Shown here piece after piece: positions 51,581 through 59,711 of a stretch of 64,000 bases of DNA (position 1 is its first letter; every line of letters starts with the position of its first letter). The translations under genes and the position numbers were made by a program. Under the pieces are notes generated by a model. That model was not told the DNA's origin. It did not search any database and saw only the letters and a list, made by a program, of their open reading frames with translations. This DNA is from Clostridiales bacterium (GTDB lineage: Bacteria > Bacillota > Clostridia > Christensenellales > Pumilibacteraceae), in contig JAAVHP010000004.1 of the NCBI GenBank assembly GCA_014799665.1, positions 62,001 to 126,000 of the forward strand, read 5' to 3'.

Positions 51581-52334
51581 ATTTCATATAAAAGGGCTTG
51601 ACCGCTTTGCAGAGCATTTCAAGGACTTTACCGAGAATTATATAATAGTTGGTGGGACGGCGTGTTCGCTTGCTCTCGGAGATGTCGGTATTCCGTTCCG
51701 TGTGACGAAAGATATCGACATGATAATCACCGTGGAAGAAATTTCACATGAGTTCGGAGAAAAGTTTTGGGAGTTTATAAAAGGTGGTCAGTACGATGTT
51801 TCTAAAAATAACTTGGGTGTACCGCAATACTTTCGTTTTAAAGTACCCAAAGTAGACGGGTATCCATCAATGATTGAATTATTCGCTCGCAAACAAGATA
51901 TATTTCCCAAAGAGCGGACAGGCACGTTTACTCCTATCGTAATTGATGAGGAGATTTCAAGCCTTTCTGCGATACTGCTTGACGATGAATATTACGCTTT
52001 CTTGAAAAACGGTCGGCAAGTGCTAAATGGTATTTCAGTTTTAGCACCTACACACTTGATTGCTTTCAAGGCACGCGCTTATGCTGATTTGATGGAACGC
52101 AAGGAAAGCGGTTTGCATGTTGATGACAGCGATTTGAAAAAGCACAAGAATGACGTATTCAGATTATCGCAGTTGCTGACAGGACAAGAAAAAGTTGAGT
52201 GCGGTAATCAGGTGCGTGCTGATATCGGCACATTCTTTGCGCTGATTCAAGACGAAGTAATAGACATGAAAGCGTTAGGCGTACCTGCAACGAAAGACGA
52301 GGTTATGGATATTATCATGAGGATATATCAATGA
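51573..52334 (+). CDS. nucleotidyltransferase-fold protein, AbiEii-like toxin
   Basis: 253 residues. YIIVGGTACSLAL followed by RVTKDIDMII gives the GG-T/S and D-x-D motifs of the pol-beta nucleotidyltransferase fold seen in AbiEii and MNT-type toxins. Such toxins modify tRNA ends or other targets and block growth during phage infection. The partner upstream is a winged-helix protein; a metallophosphoesterase overlaps downstream by four bases. Confidence 0.75.
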   Translation: MAEFHIKGLDRFAEHFKDFTENYIIVGGTACSLALGDVGIPFRVTKDIDMIITVEEISHEFGEKFWEFIKGGQYDVSKNNLGVPQYFRFKVPKVDGYPSMIELFARKQDIFPKERTGTFTPIVIDEEISSLSAILLDDEYYAFLKNGRQVLNGISVLAPTHLIAFKARAYADLMERKESGLHVDDSDLKKHKNDVFRLSQLLTGQEKVECGNQVRADIGTFFALIQDEVIDMKALGVPATKDEVMDIIMRIYQ

Positions 52335-53020
52335 TATTCGTCACGGGAGATACGCACGGACGTGCAGATTTTGCAAAATTATTGTGGCTTGTGCGAGAGC
52401 ATCCCAATCTGACTAAAAACGACTATGTCATTATAGCCGGAGATTTCGGTGCAGTTTGGGACAAAGATACTATCGAAGAGGATTTGAAGCCTTATTGTGA
52501 TTTGCCGTTTACTGTATTGTTCGTAGATGGTAATCATGAGAACTTCGATTTACTTAACGCCTATCCTATTGAAATGTGGAATAGCGGTAAAGTCCACAAA
52601 ATAAAACCCGATATAATTCACTTAATGCGCGGACAGGTTTTTGAAATAGGGGGCAAAACGTTCTTTACCTTCGGCGGCGCAACGAGCATAGATAAAGATA
52701 TTCGGCTTGCTTTCGGTTACGGTTGGTGGGCACAAGAACGACCTACCTTTGCAGAACTAGACGAAGGAATAGCTAACTTAAAGCGATACAACAACAAAGT
52801 AGATTACATAATCACACATGCTTGTGGTGAACGTGCTTTAATGTATCCACCGCTTAGGACTCGCTCAAGTAGGATGCAAACTTTCCCCGAAAATCAGTTG
52901 TTATCTAATTTTGAGAATACAGTGGAATACATGCATTGGTATTTCGGACACTATCACTTGGATGGCGATTTGAACGATAAGATGACGGTACTTTATCAAG
53001 AGTTTAGACAAATATCTTAA
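52331..53020 (+). CDS. calcineurin-like metallophosphoesterase
   Basis: 229 residues. Metal motifs GDTHGR (6-11), GDFGAVW, GNHE and the later ITHACGE and FGHYHLDGD are all present, so it should be active. Targets of this family include nucleotides, RNA ends and phosphoproteins. Its four-base overlap with the nucleotidyltransferase suggests it may reverse or complement that enzyme. Confidence 0.88.
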   Translation: MIFVTGDTHGRADFAKLLWLVREHPNLTKNDYVIIAGDFGAVWDKDTIEEDLKPYCDLPFTVLFVDGNHENFDLLNAYPIEMWNSGKVHKIKPDIIHLMRGQVFEIGGKTFFTFGGATSIDKDIRLAFGYGWWAQERPTFAELDEGIANLKRYNNKVDYIITHACGERALMYPPLRTRSSRMQTFPENQLLSNFENTVEYMHWYFGHYHLDGDLNDKMTVLYQEFRQIS

Positions 53021-53030
53021 GGATGAACAA

Positions 53031-53654
53031 ATGAGAATCATAACGTTTAAATTTGTAGACGGTACAAGTTCAACAGTAGAGATAAGCGATGAGCTTGCGG
53101 AAGTTTACGAGCAAATAATTAAATACGAAAAGAAAGTACACCGCAAGGATACGCGTCGGCATACTTCTATTGATGCTATGAAAGAGCATGGGTATGAGGT
53201 TGCAGATCCGGATGCCGATATAGAAGAAGTGCTTGAACGTGAAAAGCAAATACGACTTGAAGAAGAGCGCGACGATAGAGAATTGCAATGCGAAGAGAAA
53301 CGACAAGCGCGTCAACTCAAGTACCTTACTGAGCGTTTAACACAACGACAAGCGCAAGTTTACTTTGAATACACATACCTGAAATTAAAGAAAGTGCAGA
53401 TAGCTAAAAACATGCATATTACAGAAGGTGCAGTAAGAAAGCTCATTCTTAAAGCAGAAGAAAATTTGAAAAAGCTTCGTCAAAAAGAAATTGAAGAAGA
53501 AAAAGCAGAGATAGCAAGAATACAAGAAAAGATTAAAGATAATGCTGTTCTATTGTCTGCACAAGAGAAAGTAAGAAAGCATCAAAAGCTTACAAAAGAA
53601 GAAAGCGACGAACTGAATTTACACTTTTTACGAGTGCTTTTCAAAGAAATATAG
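53031..53654 (+). CDS. sigma-70 region 4-like helix-turn-helix protein
   Basis: 207 residues. The middle (about 98-150) reads ERLTQRQAQVYFEYTYLKL, then VQIAKNMHITEGAVRKLILKAEENLKKL, a sigma region 4 / LuxR-like HTH. Both ends are strongly charged coiled coil (Glu/Lys/Arg/Gln). No region 2 is present, so it is not a complete sigma factor; small proteins of this type are common regulators in Firmicute mobile elements. Confidence 0.7.
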   Translation: MRIITFKFVDGTSSTVEISDELAEVYEQIIKYEKKVHRKDTRRHTSIDAMKEHGYEVADPDADIEEVLEREKQIRLEEERDDRELQCEEKRQARQLKYLTERLTQRQAQVYFEYTYLKLKKVQIAKNMHITEGAVRKLILKAEENLKKLRQKEIEEEKAEIARIQEKIKDNAVLLSAQEKVRKHQKLTKEESDELNLHFLRVLFKEI

Positions 53655-54062
53655 GCGATTTCAGTAGGGGGGGGTACGATTTTTTTAGGCTGTTATGGCT
53701 TTTATATAGAGGGACATTTAATTAATTTCTCAAATAACCTTATATTCGGTAGAAGGGAGTTCGAATAGGACTTCCTTTTTGCACATGTAAAAAATTGTAA
53801 TTTGATGAAATTTTGAGCTTGACGTCACATTTTGCAAACTCGTGTCCTTGTTAATATAGAGGGAGGTGGTGCGTATGCGCTGATGAAAAGACTTGCAAGT
53901 AGTCTGTAAACGCTTGTGAAAATGGGACAAAGGAGGAGAGTTATTCAACAATGAATACACTTTAAAGAGAGGGTATATTTTGGGAAAATGTACCAAAGTG
54001 CGGTAATTTTGTAGCAGGATAAGAAAAATGCAAATTTTGTGGCTATTTGCATTTTTGCATTC
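53655..54062. other. non-coding region upstream of relaxase
   Basis: About 400 AT-rich bases with no supported gene. It holds a G run (about 53667-53674), a terminator-like hairpin with a T run (53751-53780), and two AGGAGG-type ribosome sites (near 53861 and 53930) that are followed only by two- to four-codon frames. Confidence 0.5.
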
Positions 54063-54084
54063 CGAAGCGGGAAACCCGCCTTCG
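54063..54084 (+). other. candidate origin of transfer hairpin
   Basis: CGAAGCGGG-AAA-CCCGCCTTCG is a strong inverted repeat about 45 bases before the inferred relaxase start. oriT sites of mobilizable elements commonly consist of such a hairpin beside the nick site next to the relaxase gene. The nick site itself is not identified. Confidence 0.5.
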
Positions 54085-54127
54085 TACATTCGTCCACACA
54101 GGAAAGAACAAAATAGGAGGCAAAAAT

Positions 54128-55423
54128 ATAAGCAATCAACCTATAATTTTCAACATTACGTATACGCCGTATCGAATTAAAAGTAACGCTACGGCAGAGG
54201 AAAAAGCAAAGTTCGAGCGCGAACGACCGTACTACGAAATGTCCGACAGCGGTAACAATATTTATAAGTATATGACTTCGGACAGAAAGCTGAACGGCGA
54301 AAACTCAAGGACGGAAACGCGTTCGCTCGTTCGATACTTTGAGAAGTCCACAGGCGTGTTTAACGGAGACGGGGTAATTACGCAAGAGCAACTACAAGTT
54401 ATTCAACAGCGCGCTAAAGCGCCGAAAAATATATGGCACGGCTTTATATCGCTGAACAAAGAAATGTCGCATAAGATAGATACGCCGGGAAAGTGCATGC
54501 GGCTTATAAAGCGCACGTTTGGAGAGTTCTTTAAGGATATGGGATTGGATCCGAATAATATAGACCTAATATGTGCATTGCATAAGGACAAGCCGCACCA
54601 TTTACACATTCATTTTTGGTTTGCGGAGAAAGAGCCGAAATGTAAGTACAGAAAGAAGCAAATGGAGTATAGACACAAAGGTAAGATAGACAAGTCCGTA
54701 TTGGATAGAATGCACGTTAGGCTCAACTTAGACATTATGGAGTCGCATCCCAAGCTATATGTTTCACGAGACGAAGCGTTGAGAGAGTTAAAGAAAATAT
54801 CTGCGCTTCGGGACATTATAACCAAAGATGACATGAAAGAAGCCGTACTCGAATTGGCAAAGACAATTCCGAAAGGTAGTAGCTTTCATTACGGAAGCAA
54901 GGATATGATACCGTATCGAGAGCAGATAGATAAGGTTGTCAATAAGCTATTAATGTACGATAAAACTGCACGGAAAGCGGATCTTCGTTTTGATACCGAG
55001 CTTCAGTCGCTACGCCGAAAAGTGAACGGACTCATTACTGGTGACGGTGAGCAAACCAACCATTATAAAATTGATCCGAAAAACATAACGCTAATAGACG
55101 ACATTGAAAACGATTATAAGCGCAGGCAAGGCAATATCTTATTGCGGACGGTAAAGTACATAAAGTCCGAAACTTTTGAAACAAGGATAAAGCATAAGGT
55201 AAACGACAAAGGACTCAAACGGCGGCTTGCGATTTCGCACAGAAAAGTAGGGAAGCTATTTGACGGCTTGCTTACGTCGTTCGGCGGCGAAAGCGAACTA
55301 TTAGAACGAGACTTTACAAATCGACTGCAAGAGATTGAAAAAGAAATAGAACAAGAACGGGAGGCGCAGAATAATGTTGTAGTACAACCAACAACAAATT
55401 CTAAATGGAATTGGGGAAAATAA
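54128..55423 (+). CDS. relaxase/mobilization protein
   Basis: 431 residues from the inferred start. Metal-binding HLHIHFWF (HxH) follows DLICALHKDKPH, the motif III region of MOB relaxases, and IYKYMTSDRKLNGE lies near the N-terminus. Relaxases nick oriT and pilot DNA in transfer. The C-terminal 200 residues are charged and helical. The frame opens at TTG 54047, which would place the oriT-like hairpin inside the gene; instead AGGAGG (54115-54120) is seven bases before an ATA codon at 54128, with no ATG until 54239. ATA as start is inferred. Confidence 0.82.
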   Translation: MSNQPIIFNITYTPYRIKSNATAEEKAKFERERPYYEMSDSGNNIYKYMTSDRKLNGENSRTETRSLVRYFEKSTGVFNGDGVITQEQLQVIQQRAKAPKNIWHGFISLNKEMSHKIDTPGKCMRLIKRTFGEFFKDMGLDPNNIDLICALHKDKPHHLHIHFWFAEKEPKCKYRKKQMEYRHKGKIDKSVLDRMHVRLNLDIMESHPKLYVSRDEALRELKKISALRDIITKDDMKEAVLELAKTIPKGSSFHYGSKDMIPYREQIDKVVNKLLMYDKTARKADLRFDTELQSLRRKVNGLITGDGEQTNHYKIDPKNITLIDDIENDYKRRQGNILLRTVKYIKSETFETRIKHKVNDKGLKRRLAISHRKVGKLFDGLLTSFGGESELLERDFTNRLQEIEKEIEQEREAQNNVVVQPTTNSKWNWGK

Positions 55424-55462
55424 AGATTTCTTCAAATTCCTAAAAATCATTTACCTAAACCC

Positions 55463-55514
55463 TTGACTCTTATCTACGTTTCGTGTAAAATAGAATCAAT
55501 CGTATATATACGAT
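55463..55514 (+). promoter_or_regulatory. promoter and palindromic operator of the integration operon
   Basis: TTGACT (55463-55468), 17 bases, TAAAAT (55486-55491), then the perfect 16-base palindrome ATCGTATATATACGAT (55499-55514) at the transcription start. It controls the genes from 55537 to the integrase. Confidence 0.75.
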
Positions 55515-55536
55515 AAATATTTTATGGGGGGACATT

Positions 55537-55902
55537 ATGGATAGAGCAAACCTTTTAAGAAAAGTAGATAACGACGAAGGGCTTACGGTAGAAGAAATAA
55601 TCGAGTACAGAAAGATTGTCAAGCCCGTACCCCATGTTTACGGAAAGTACGGGACGTTGGCAAAACAGTATTTAGAAGAACACGTCGTAGGAAAGTATTG
55701 GGCATTAGGCAGAGAATTGTCAAACTATTTGCACGGAATAGACAAAGCCGCAGACGAGCTAAGCGAAATAATGAGAGAAAAGCTGTCTGCATCGGAAAAG
55801 TACAAGCGCACGGGAAACTATATGGAAGACGTTAGGCGAATAAATGAAATGCAACGTCTGATTGAAGAAGAAATATTAACCGAGCTTGTGTACGTGAAGT
55901 AA
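55537..55902 (+). CDS. hypothetical protein of the integration operon
   Basis: 121 residues, no membrane segment or recognised domain. Largely helical and charged, with VEEIIEYRKIVKPVPHVYGKYGTL near the start. GGGGGGAC precedes the ATG. It sits first in the operon with the excisionase-like and integrase genes. Confidence 0.65.
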   Translation: MDRANLLRKVDNDEGLTVEEIIEYRKIVKPVPHVYGKYGTLAKQYLEEHVVGKYWALGRELSNYLHGIDKAADELSEIMREKLSASEKYKRTGNYMEDVRRINEMQRLIEEEILTELVYVK

Positions 55903-55917
55903 CGGAGGTAAAAAATA

Positions 55918-56145
55918 ATGGTTACTAAAAAAGAAAATACCCCTTCGAGGGAAGCGCGTAGACGCTATGAAGAAAAGAACAAAGACAAACGGCAAGCCGC
56001 AAGCGGTAACTTTCAAACTATGATACCGCGAGAAAAGTATGAGGAAATTACTGCATTCTTAAAGGCAAACAACATTACTAAGGTGCAGTTGATTTACGCC
56101 GGCTACAATGCTCTCCTTTCGGCACAACAGCCGAAACAAGACTAA
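55918..56145 (+). CDS. small basic protein, ribbon-helix-helix-like
   Basis: 75 residues. A charged N-terminus (SREARRRYEEKNKDKRQAA) precedes FQTMIPREKYEEITAFLKANNITKVQLIYAGY, which fits a strand plus two helices as in RHH DNA-binding proteins. GGAGGT precedes the ATG. Candidate accessory protein for mobilization or for binding the upstream palindrome. Confidence 0.65.
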   Translation: MVTKKENTPSREARRRYEEKNKDKRQAASGNFQTMIPREKYEEITAFLKANNITKVQLIYAGYNALLSAQQPKQD

Positions 56146-56196
56146 AAATAGTCTCTATCCCTTGTTTTCGGCTTCAACAAAAATAAGGGAGATTAA

Positions 56197-56415
56197 ATGA
56201 ACAACAATATAAACCAAAACGAACAAACAAGTGCAACTATGTTTTTGGAATATCCCGACGTTGTAAGCGTAGAGCAAGTTACCGAGATGCTACATATAGG
56301 GCAAGTGCTTGCCTATAAGCTATTAAAGGACGGAACGATTAAAGCGCGAAAGGTCGGGCGTAGATACATAATTGCAAAGAAGAACGTAATCGAGTTTTTA
56401 AGCGAGACAGGCTGA
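56197..56415 (+). CDS. excisionase-like MerR-type HTH protein
   Basis: 72 residues. VVSVEQVTEMLHIGQVLAYKLLKDGTIKARKVGRRYIIAKKNVIEFL is the helix-turn-helix_17 (Xis/MerR-like) domain. Located one base before the integrase gene, as for excisionases of Tn916-type elements, so it probably bends attachment-site DNA and promotes excision. Confidence 0.88.
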   Translation: MNNNINQNEQTSATMFLEYPDVVSVEQVTEMLHIGQVLAYKLLKDGTIKARKVGRRYIIAKKNVIEFLSETG

Positions 56416-56416
56416 G

Positions 56417-57895
56417 ATGAAAGGTAGACTTACTACAAAGAACGGAAAATACTACGTTGTAATATCTTACCAAGACGAAAGTGGAAAGAATAAGCAAAAG
56501 TGGGTAGCGACGGGCTTGGATGCGAAAAACAACAAGCGCGCCGCCGAAGAATTGATGCGTGGAATCGTAGCGGACTTCGACGGAGAAAATGTTCCCGCAA
56601 TAAAAGCGCAATCGAGCAGTAAAGATTTGTTATTCGGAGACTATCTTACCGAGTGGATTGAAATTGCAAAACAAAATTTACAGATATCTACTTACGCCGC
56701 ATACAAGAATAAAATAAAGTACATAGCTCCGTACTTTAACGAGCGTGGTATCACTTTGCAAGGCATAACGCCGGTGGATATTCAGATGTATTACAAATGG
56801 CTTACGGATAACGGCAAAACAATTCAAGCGTGTACGCACGCGCACGTTATAATCCGCCGAGCATTGGAGATTGCTTACCGCACGGATATTATACCCGTCA
56901 ATCCTGCCGCAAAAGTTCAAAAGCCTAAAAGCCCGAAATACGAAGCAAAGTATTACGATATAAAACAACTCAAAACGCTTTTCGATTGTATGCAAGGCGA
57001 CAGGTTCGAGTTGATGTACAAGATGACCGCGTTTTACGGATTGCGGCGTAGCGAGCTGTGCGGTATGCAGTGGAACTCAATAGACTTTGAAAAGAATACG
57101 CTCACGCTCAATCATTCGGTAGTGCAAACTTGCGTAAACGGCAAATTGCAACTCATCAAAAAAGATATGATGAAAAACGCATCGAGCAAGCGCACTATGC
57201 CACTTATACCGGATATAAAAGATGCGCTGCTGAGACTCCGCACAAAACAAGAAAACAATCGGCAGCTTTATTCTAACGGTTACGATATGCAGTATGTCGA
57301 CTACGTTTGGGTGGACGATCTCGGCAAGCTTGTCAACCCTAATACGCTTACTTGCCACTTCAAATCTCTGCTTGCGCAACACGGTTTGCCGCCGATACGA
57401 TTCCACGAACTGCGCCATAGTTGCGCAAGTCTGTTAATCGCTTGCGGTGTAAGTATGAAAGAAATACAGGAGTGGTTAGGTCATTCTGCCATAAGTACGA
57501 CTGCCGATATTTACAGCCACTTGAATTACTCGTCGAAACTGAATGTAGCAAGTACACTTACAAATGTTTTCGGCGGCGGCACGTTGGGCGTAAAAGCGCA
57601 AAATACAAGCGAAGCGCAAGCACTGCTGACAACACTTTTTAGAGGCGTGGAACACGCGCAAGCGGCGCAAATCGTTTCTGTGCAAGTAGATGAATCGGCG
57701 CAAGTCAACGACAGCATAGAGCAGGAAGAGCAAACCGTATCTACATATGATGAGCAGCCGGAAGGTGATTCGGTCGCCGAGTACAAGAAAGCAAAAGCGG
57801 AAATGGCGCGGCTCGGATTTGAAAGCTTGGACGAATACTTTGACTACGTTGAATTTATGAAAGTCAAAGCAAGGCGAAATTACGCTACAACTTAA
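56417..57895 (+). CDS. int: site-specific tyrosine recombinase (integrase)
   Basis: 492 residues. An N-terminal arm-binding domain (GRLTTKNGKYYVVISYQ, 3-19), core-binding domain (about 70-160) and catalytic domain with Arg210 (GLRRSEL), His330 and Arg333 (HELRHSCAS), His356 (LGHSAISTT) and nucleophile Tyr366. All catalytic residues are present. A C-terminal extension of over 100 residues, rich in Gln, Glu and Val, is unusual. It should act on the TTTTCAAG cores and on the TTGTAGAA arm sites. Confidence 0.95.
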   Translation: MKGRLTTKNGKYYVVISYQDESGKNKQKWVATGLDAKNNKRAAEELMRGIVADFDGENVPAIKAQSSSKDLLFGDYLTEWIEIAKQNLQISTYAAYKNKIKYIAPYFNERGITLQGITPVDIQMYYKWLTDNGKTIQACTHAHVIIRRALEIAYRTDIIPVNPAAKVQKPKSPKYEAKYYDIKQLKTLFDCMQGDRFELMYKMTAFYGLRRSELCGMQWNSIDFEKNTLTLNHSVVQTCVNGKLQLIKKDMMKNASSKRTMPLIPDIKDALLRLRTKQENNRQLYSNGYDMQYVDYVWVDDLGKLVNPNTLTCHFKSLLAQHGLPPIRFHELRHSCASLLIACGVSMKEIQEWLGHSAISTTADIYSHLNYSSKLNVASTLTNVFGGGTLGVKAQNTSEAQALLTTLFRGVEHAQAAQIVSVQVDESAQVNDSIEQEEQTVSTYDEQPEGDSVAEYKKAKAEMARLGFESLDEYFDYVEFMKVKARRNYATT

Positions 57896-57915
57896 AAAGT
57901 TTTAGACAATGATAG

Positions 57916-57944
57916 AACGGGCAGCCGATAGCGACTGCCCGTTT
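57916..57944 (+). terminator. terminator after integrase
   Basis: AACGGGCAG / CTGCCCGTT stem with a ten-base loop; only a short T run follows. Confidence 0.6.
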
Positions 57945-57985
57945 GTCGTTGTTTATTCATTTTAATTGTATGTATGCAGTGTTGG

Positions 57986-58014
57986 TTGATTTATTCTGAC
58001 TTGTGTGATATAAT
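57986..58014 (+). promoter_or_regulatory. promoter of TIR unit
   Basis: TTGATT (57986-57991), 17 bases, TATAAT (58009-58014). Confidence 0.75.
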
Positions 58015-58037
58015 GAAATAAAATGTTGGAGTGTATT

Positions 58038-58262
58038 ATGAATAGTCCTATTGACAGATTATTGTTAGCCTTAAATTTATCTAATCCTTATAAAAGCGAA
58101 AAAGAAAAAGCCAAGGAAACAATAAAGTTTCGTATTGAAGATTTATAAATAAACGATTACCATAAAGCTAATATGAAAGCGATTGTTCAACAAGCAAATA
58201 CGGTTGATGAAATGCTTAATAATCTTGGAACTTATATATTAGTTAACTCAATAAACATTTAA
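58038..58262 (+). pseudogene. small ORF with in-frame stop, upstream of TIR gene
   Basis: ATG 58038, with a GGAG site, opens MNSPIDRLLLALNLSNPYKS and meets TAA at 58146-58148 after 36 codons. The same frame then continues without further stops for 37 codons (ending LGTYILVNSINI) to TAA 58260-58262, 13 bases before the TIR gene. It looks like one 74-codon gene broken by a nonsense mutation, or two short peptides. No recognised domain. Confidence 0.5.
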
Positions 58263-58275
58263 CGAGGATAGATTT

Positions 58276-59358
58276 ATGGATTTATTAGATCCTGAAACAG
58301 AAGAATTATTAAAGGAAATTTTAAATAATGATAAAGATTTCCCTGCTGTTTTACGTCTTAAATTAGAAAATTGCAGTTGGGCAGAAAGTCAAAAAGTCCG
58401 CTCGCAAATCAAACTATTACGAGAGGATGGCTATATTTCTAAACTTTCTTGGGGAGATAATGTACCATTATCGGGGCGCATAGAACAAAAAGGGAGAGCT
58501 TATTTTATGATGAAAGAAAATCAACAAGAAATGGATAGAACTGTCATTCAAAAAGATAAAGTCTTTATTAGTCATTCTTCCAAGGATGAAGGATTTGTCG
58601 TTAAACTTGCGCAGTTTTTTGAGCTACTTGGAGTTGCGCACAATAATGTTTTCTGTTCTTCAATTGAAGGTCAAGGGGTTAAGCATGGAAAGAAAATTGA
58701 AGAAGCGGTACGTAATGAAATCATAGAAGATAGGGTTTTAATTTATATAATATCTAAAAACTTTTTAAGTAGTAACTATTGCCTTAATGAGCTTGGCGCG
58801 GGTTGGATTTTAGCTGACAACCGAACACAAAGTAAAAACCTGTTTCATATTAAATTGCCAGATATTTCATTTGATGATATCAAAGGTTTTATAAGTGGTG
58901 GAGATAAGTGTACGGAATGTGATGAAAAAAGCATGACAGCTTTTGTCGAAGAATTCGAAGAAGTTTTAGGGTTATCGCCTAAAAAGCCTACAGAGTACCG
59001 TAATCTCGTTGACAATTTTATAAAAGATACGCAGTCCTTTATTGATGCCGCAGAACAAGAGGGTAAGTTGAGTAAGGAAAAACAAGGAAATAAAGAGTTG
59101 GAAAAACTGAAAGATATTCTTTCTAAAGTAACTCCTGCTGAAAGAAGGATTATTAAAAATATTTTCGATTCTAAATCTGGTGAGGTTATTTTAGATCCAA
59201 CAAGTGCTATTGTTGTGGGCTTGCAGCAAAAACGTATTATTTATACGGGTGTAGGTTATTACAATTTTCTTGATCCTCAAAGTTCTTTCGCCCTTAATAC
59301 GTGGGTTTATCAAGTTTTTGAGGCGGATCTAGATTTAAAAAATAAGATATTAGCTTAG
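58276..59358 (+). CDS. TIR-domain protein with N-terminal winged helix
   Basis: 360 residues. Residues 20-80 resemble a winged helix (WAESQKVRSQIKLLREDGYI). The TIR domain (about 94-235) starts KVFISHSSKDEGFVVKLAQFF and has SSNYCLNELGAGW with the expected catalytic Glu172. The C-terminal 120 residues are not recognised and may sense a ligand or partner. Bacterial TIR proteins cleave NAD+ or make cyclic ADP-ribose signals during phage defence. It has its own promoter and terminator at the right end of the element. Confidence 0.88.
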   Translation: MDLLDPETEELLKEILNNDKDFPAVLRLKLENCSWAESQKVRSQIKLLREDGYISKLSWGDNVPLSGRIEQKGRAYFMMKENQQEMDRTVIQKDKVFISHSSKDEGFVVKLAQFFELLGVAHNNVFCSSIEGQGVKHGKKIEEAVRNEIIEDRVLIYIISKNFLSSNYCLNELGAGWILADNRTQSKNLFHIKLPDISFDDIKGFISGGDKCTECDEKSMTAFVEEFEEVLGLSPKKPTEYRNLVDNFIKDTQSFIDAAEQEGKLSKEKQGNKELEKLKDILSKVTPAERRIIKNIFDSKSGEVILDPTSAIVVGLQQKRIIYTGVGYYNFLDPQSSFALNTWVYQVFEADLDLKNKILA

Positions 59359-59360
59359 CA

Positions 59361-59388
59361 AAAAAGTCGGACAAAATGTCCGACTTTT
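59361..59388. terminator. bidirectional terminator between TIR gene and tRNA-Ser
   Basis: AAAAAGTCGGACA / TGTCCGACTTTT stem; serves the TIR gene on plus and the element tRNA on minus. Confidence 0.9.
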
Positions 59389-59396
59389 ACTGTCTA

Positions 59397-59485
59397 TGGC
59401 GGAGGCAGAGGGACTCGAACCCCCGTGCCCTTTCAGACTAACAGTTTTCAAGACTGCCCCGTTATGACCACTTCGGTATGCCTCC
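59397..59485 (-). tRNA. tRNA-Ser(UGA), intact copy carried by the element
   Basis: Complete class II tRNA with encoded CCA. GGAGGCA pairs with TGCCTCC; anticodon stem GCAGT/ACTGT holds loop CTTGAAA (anticodon TGA); long variable arm and T-arm GGGGGTTCGAGTCCCTC are normal. It differs from the split host tRNA at compensating positions in the acceptor and anticodon stems, so it is an independent gene. It lies inside the attL/attR limits. Its promoter is not clear. Confidence 0.93.
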
Positions 59486-59517
59486 GTATTTTTTGATATG
59501 ATTTCCGCAAAAACATT

Positions 59518-59676
59518 TTGTAGAAATATTTGTAGAAGTTGATGTTCGCTTTGGTTTTTTGTAGAAAAACTTGACCGATTGAACGAGTTGCCGCGTAGGG
59601 CTATTTTACATCGTTTTCGATGTTGAAAGCAAGTATTTCAGCGGTGTCTGCGAGAAGTCTTAAAATATTTGTAGAA
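59518..59676 (+). repeat. right integrase arm-type sites
   Basis: TTGTAGAA at 59518-59525, 59530-59537, 59559-59566 and 59669-59676, same orientation as the two left-end copies. The outer pair is 175-194 bases from the attR core, mirroring the left arm. Confidence 0.78.
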
Positions 59677-59711
59677 AGATTTAGTGGAATAAACCCATTG
59701 AAATCAATCGC

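Noticed and set aside
59453..59485. Alternative model: element inserted in the standard way in the intact tRNA at 59397-59485, with 39034-39089 as its displaced 3' half
   Set aside because: The 39034 half mispairs with this 5' half (acceptor position 7 and anticodon-stem position 29) but pairs perfectly with the 5' half at 59752; arm sites also lie between 59485 and 59712.
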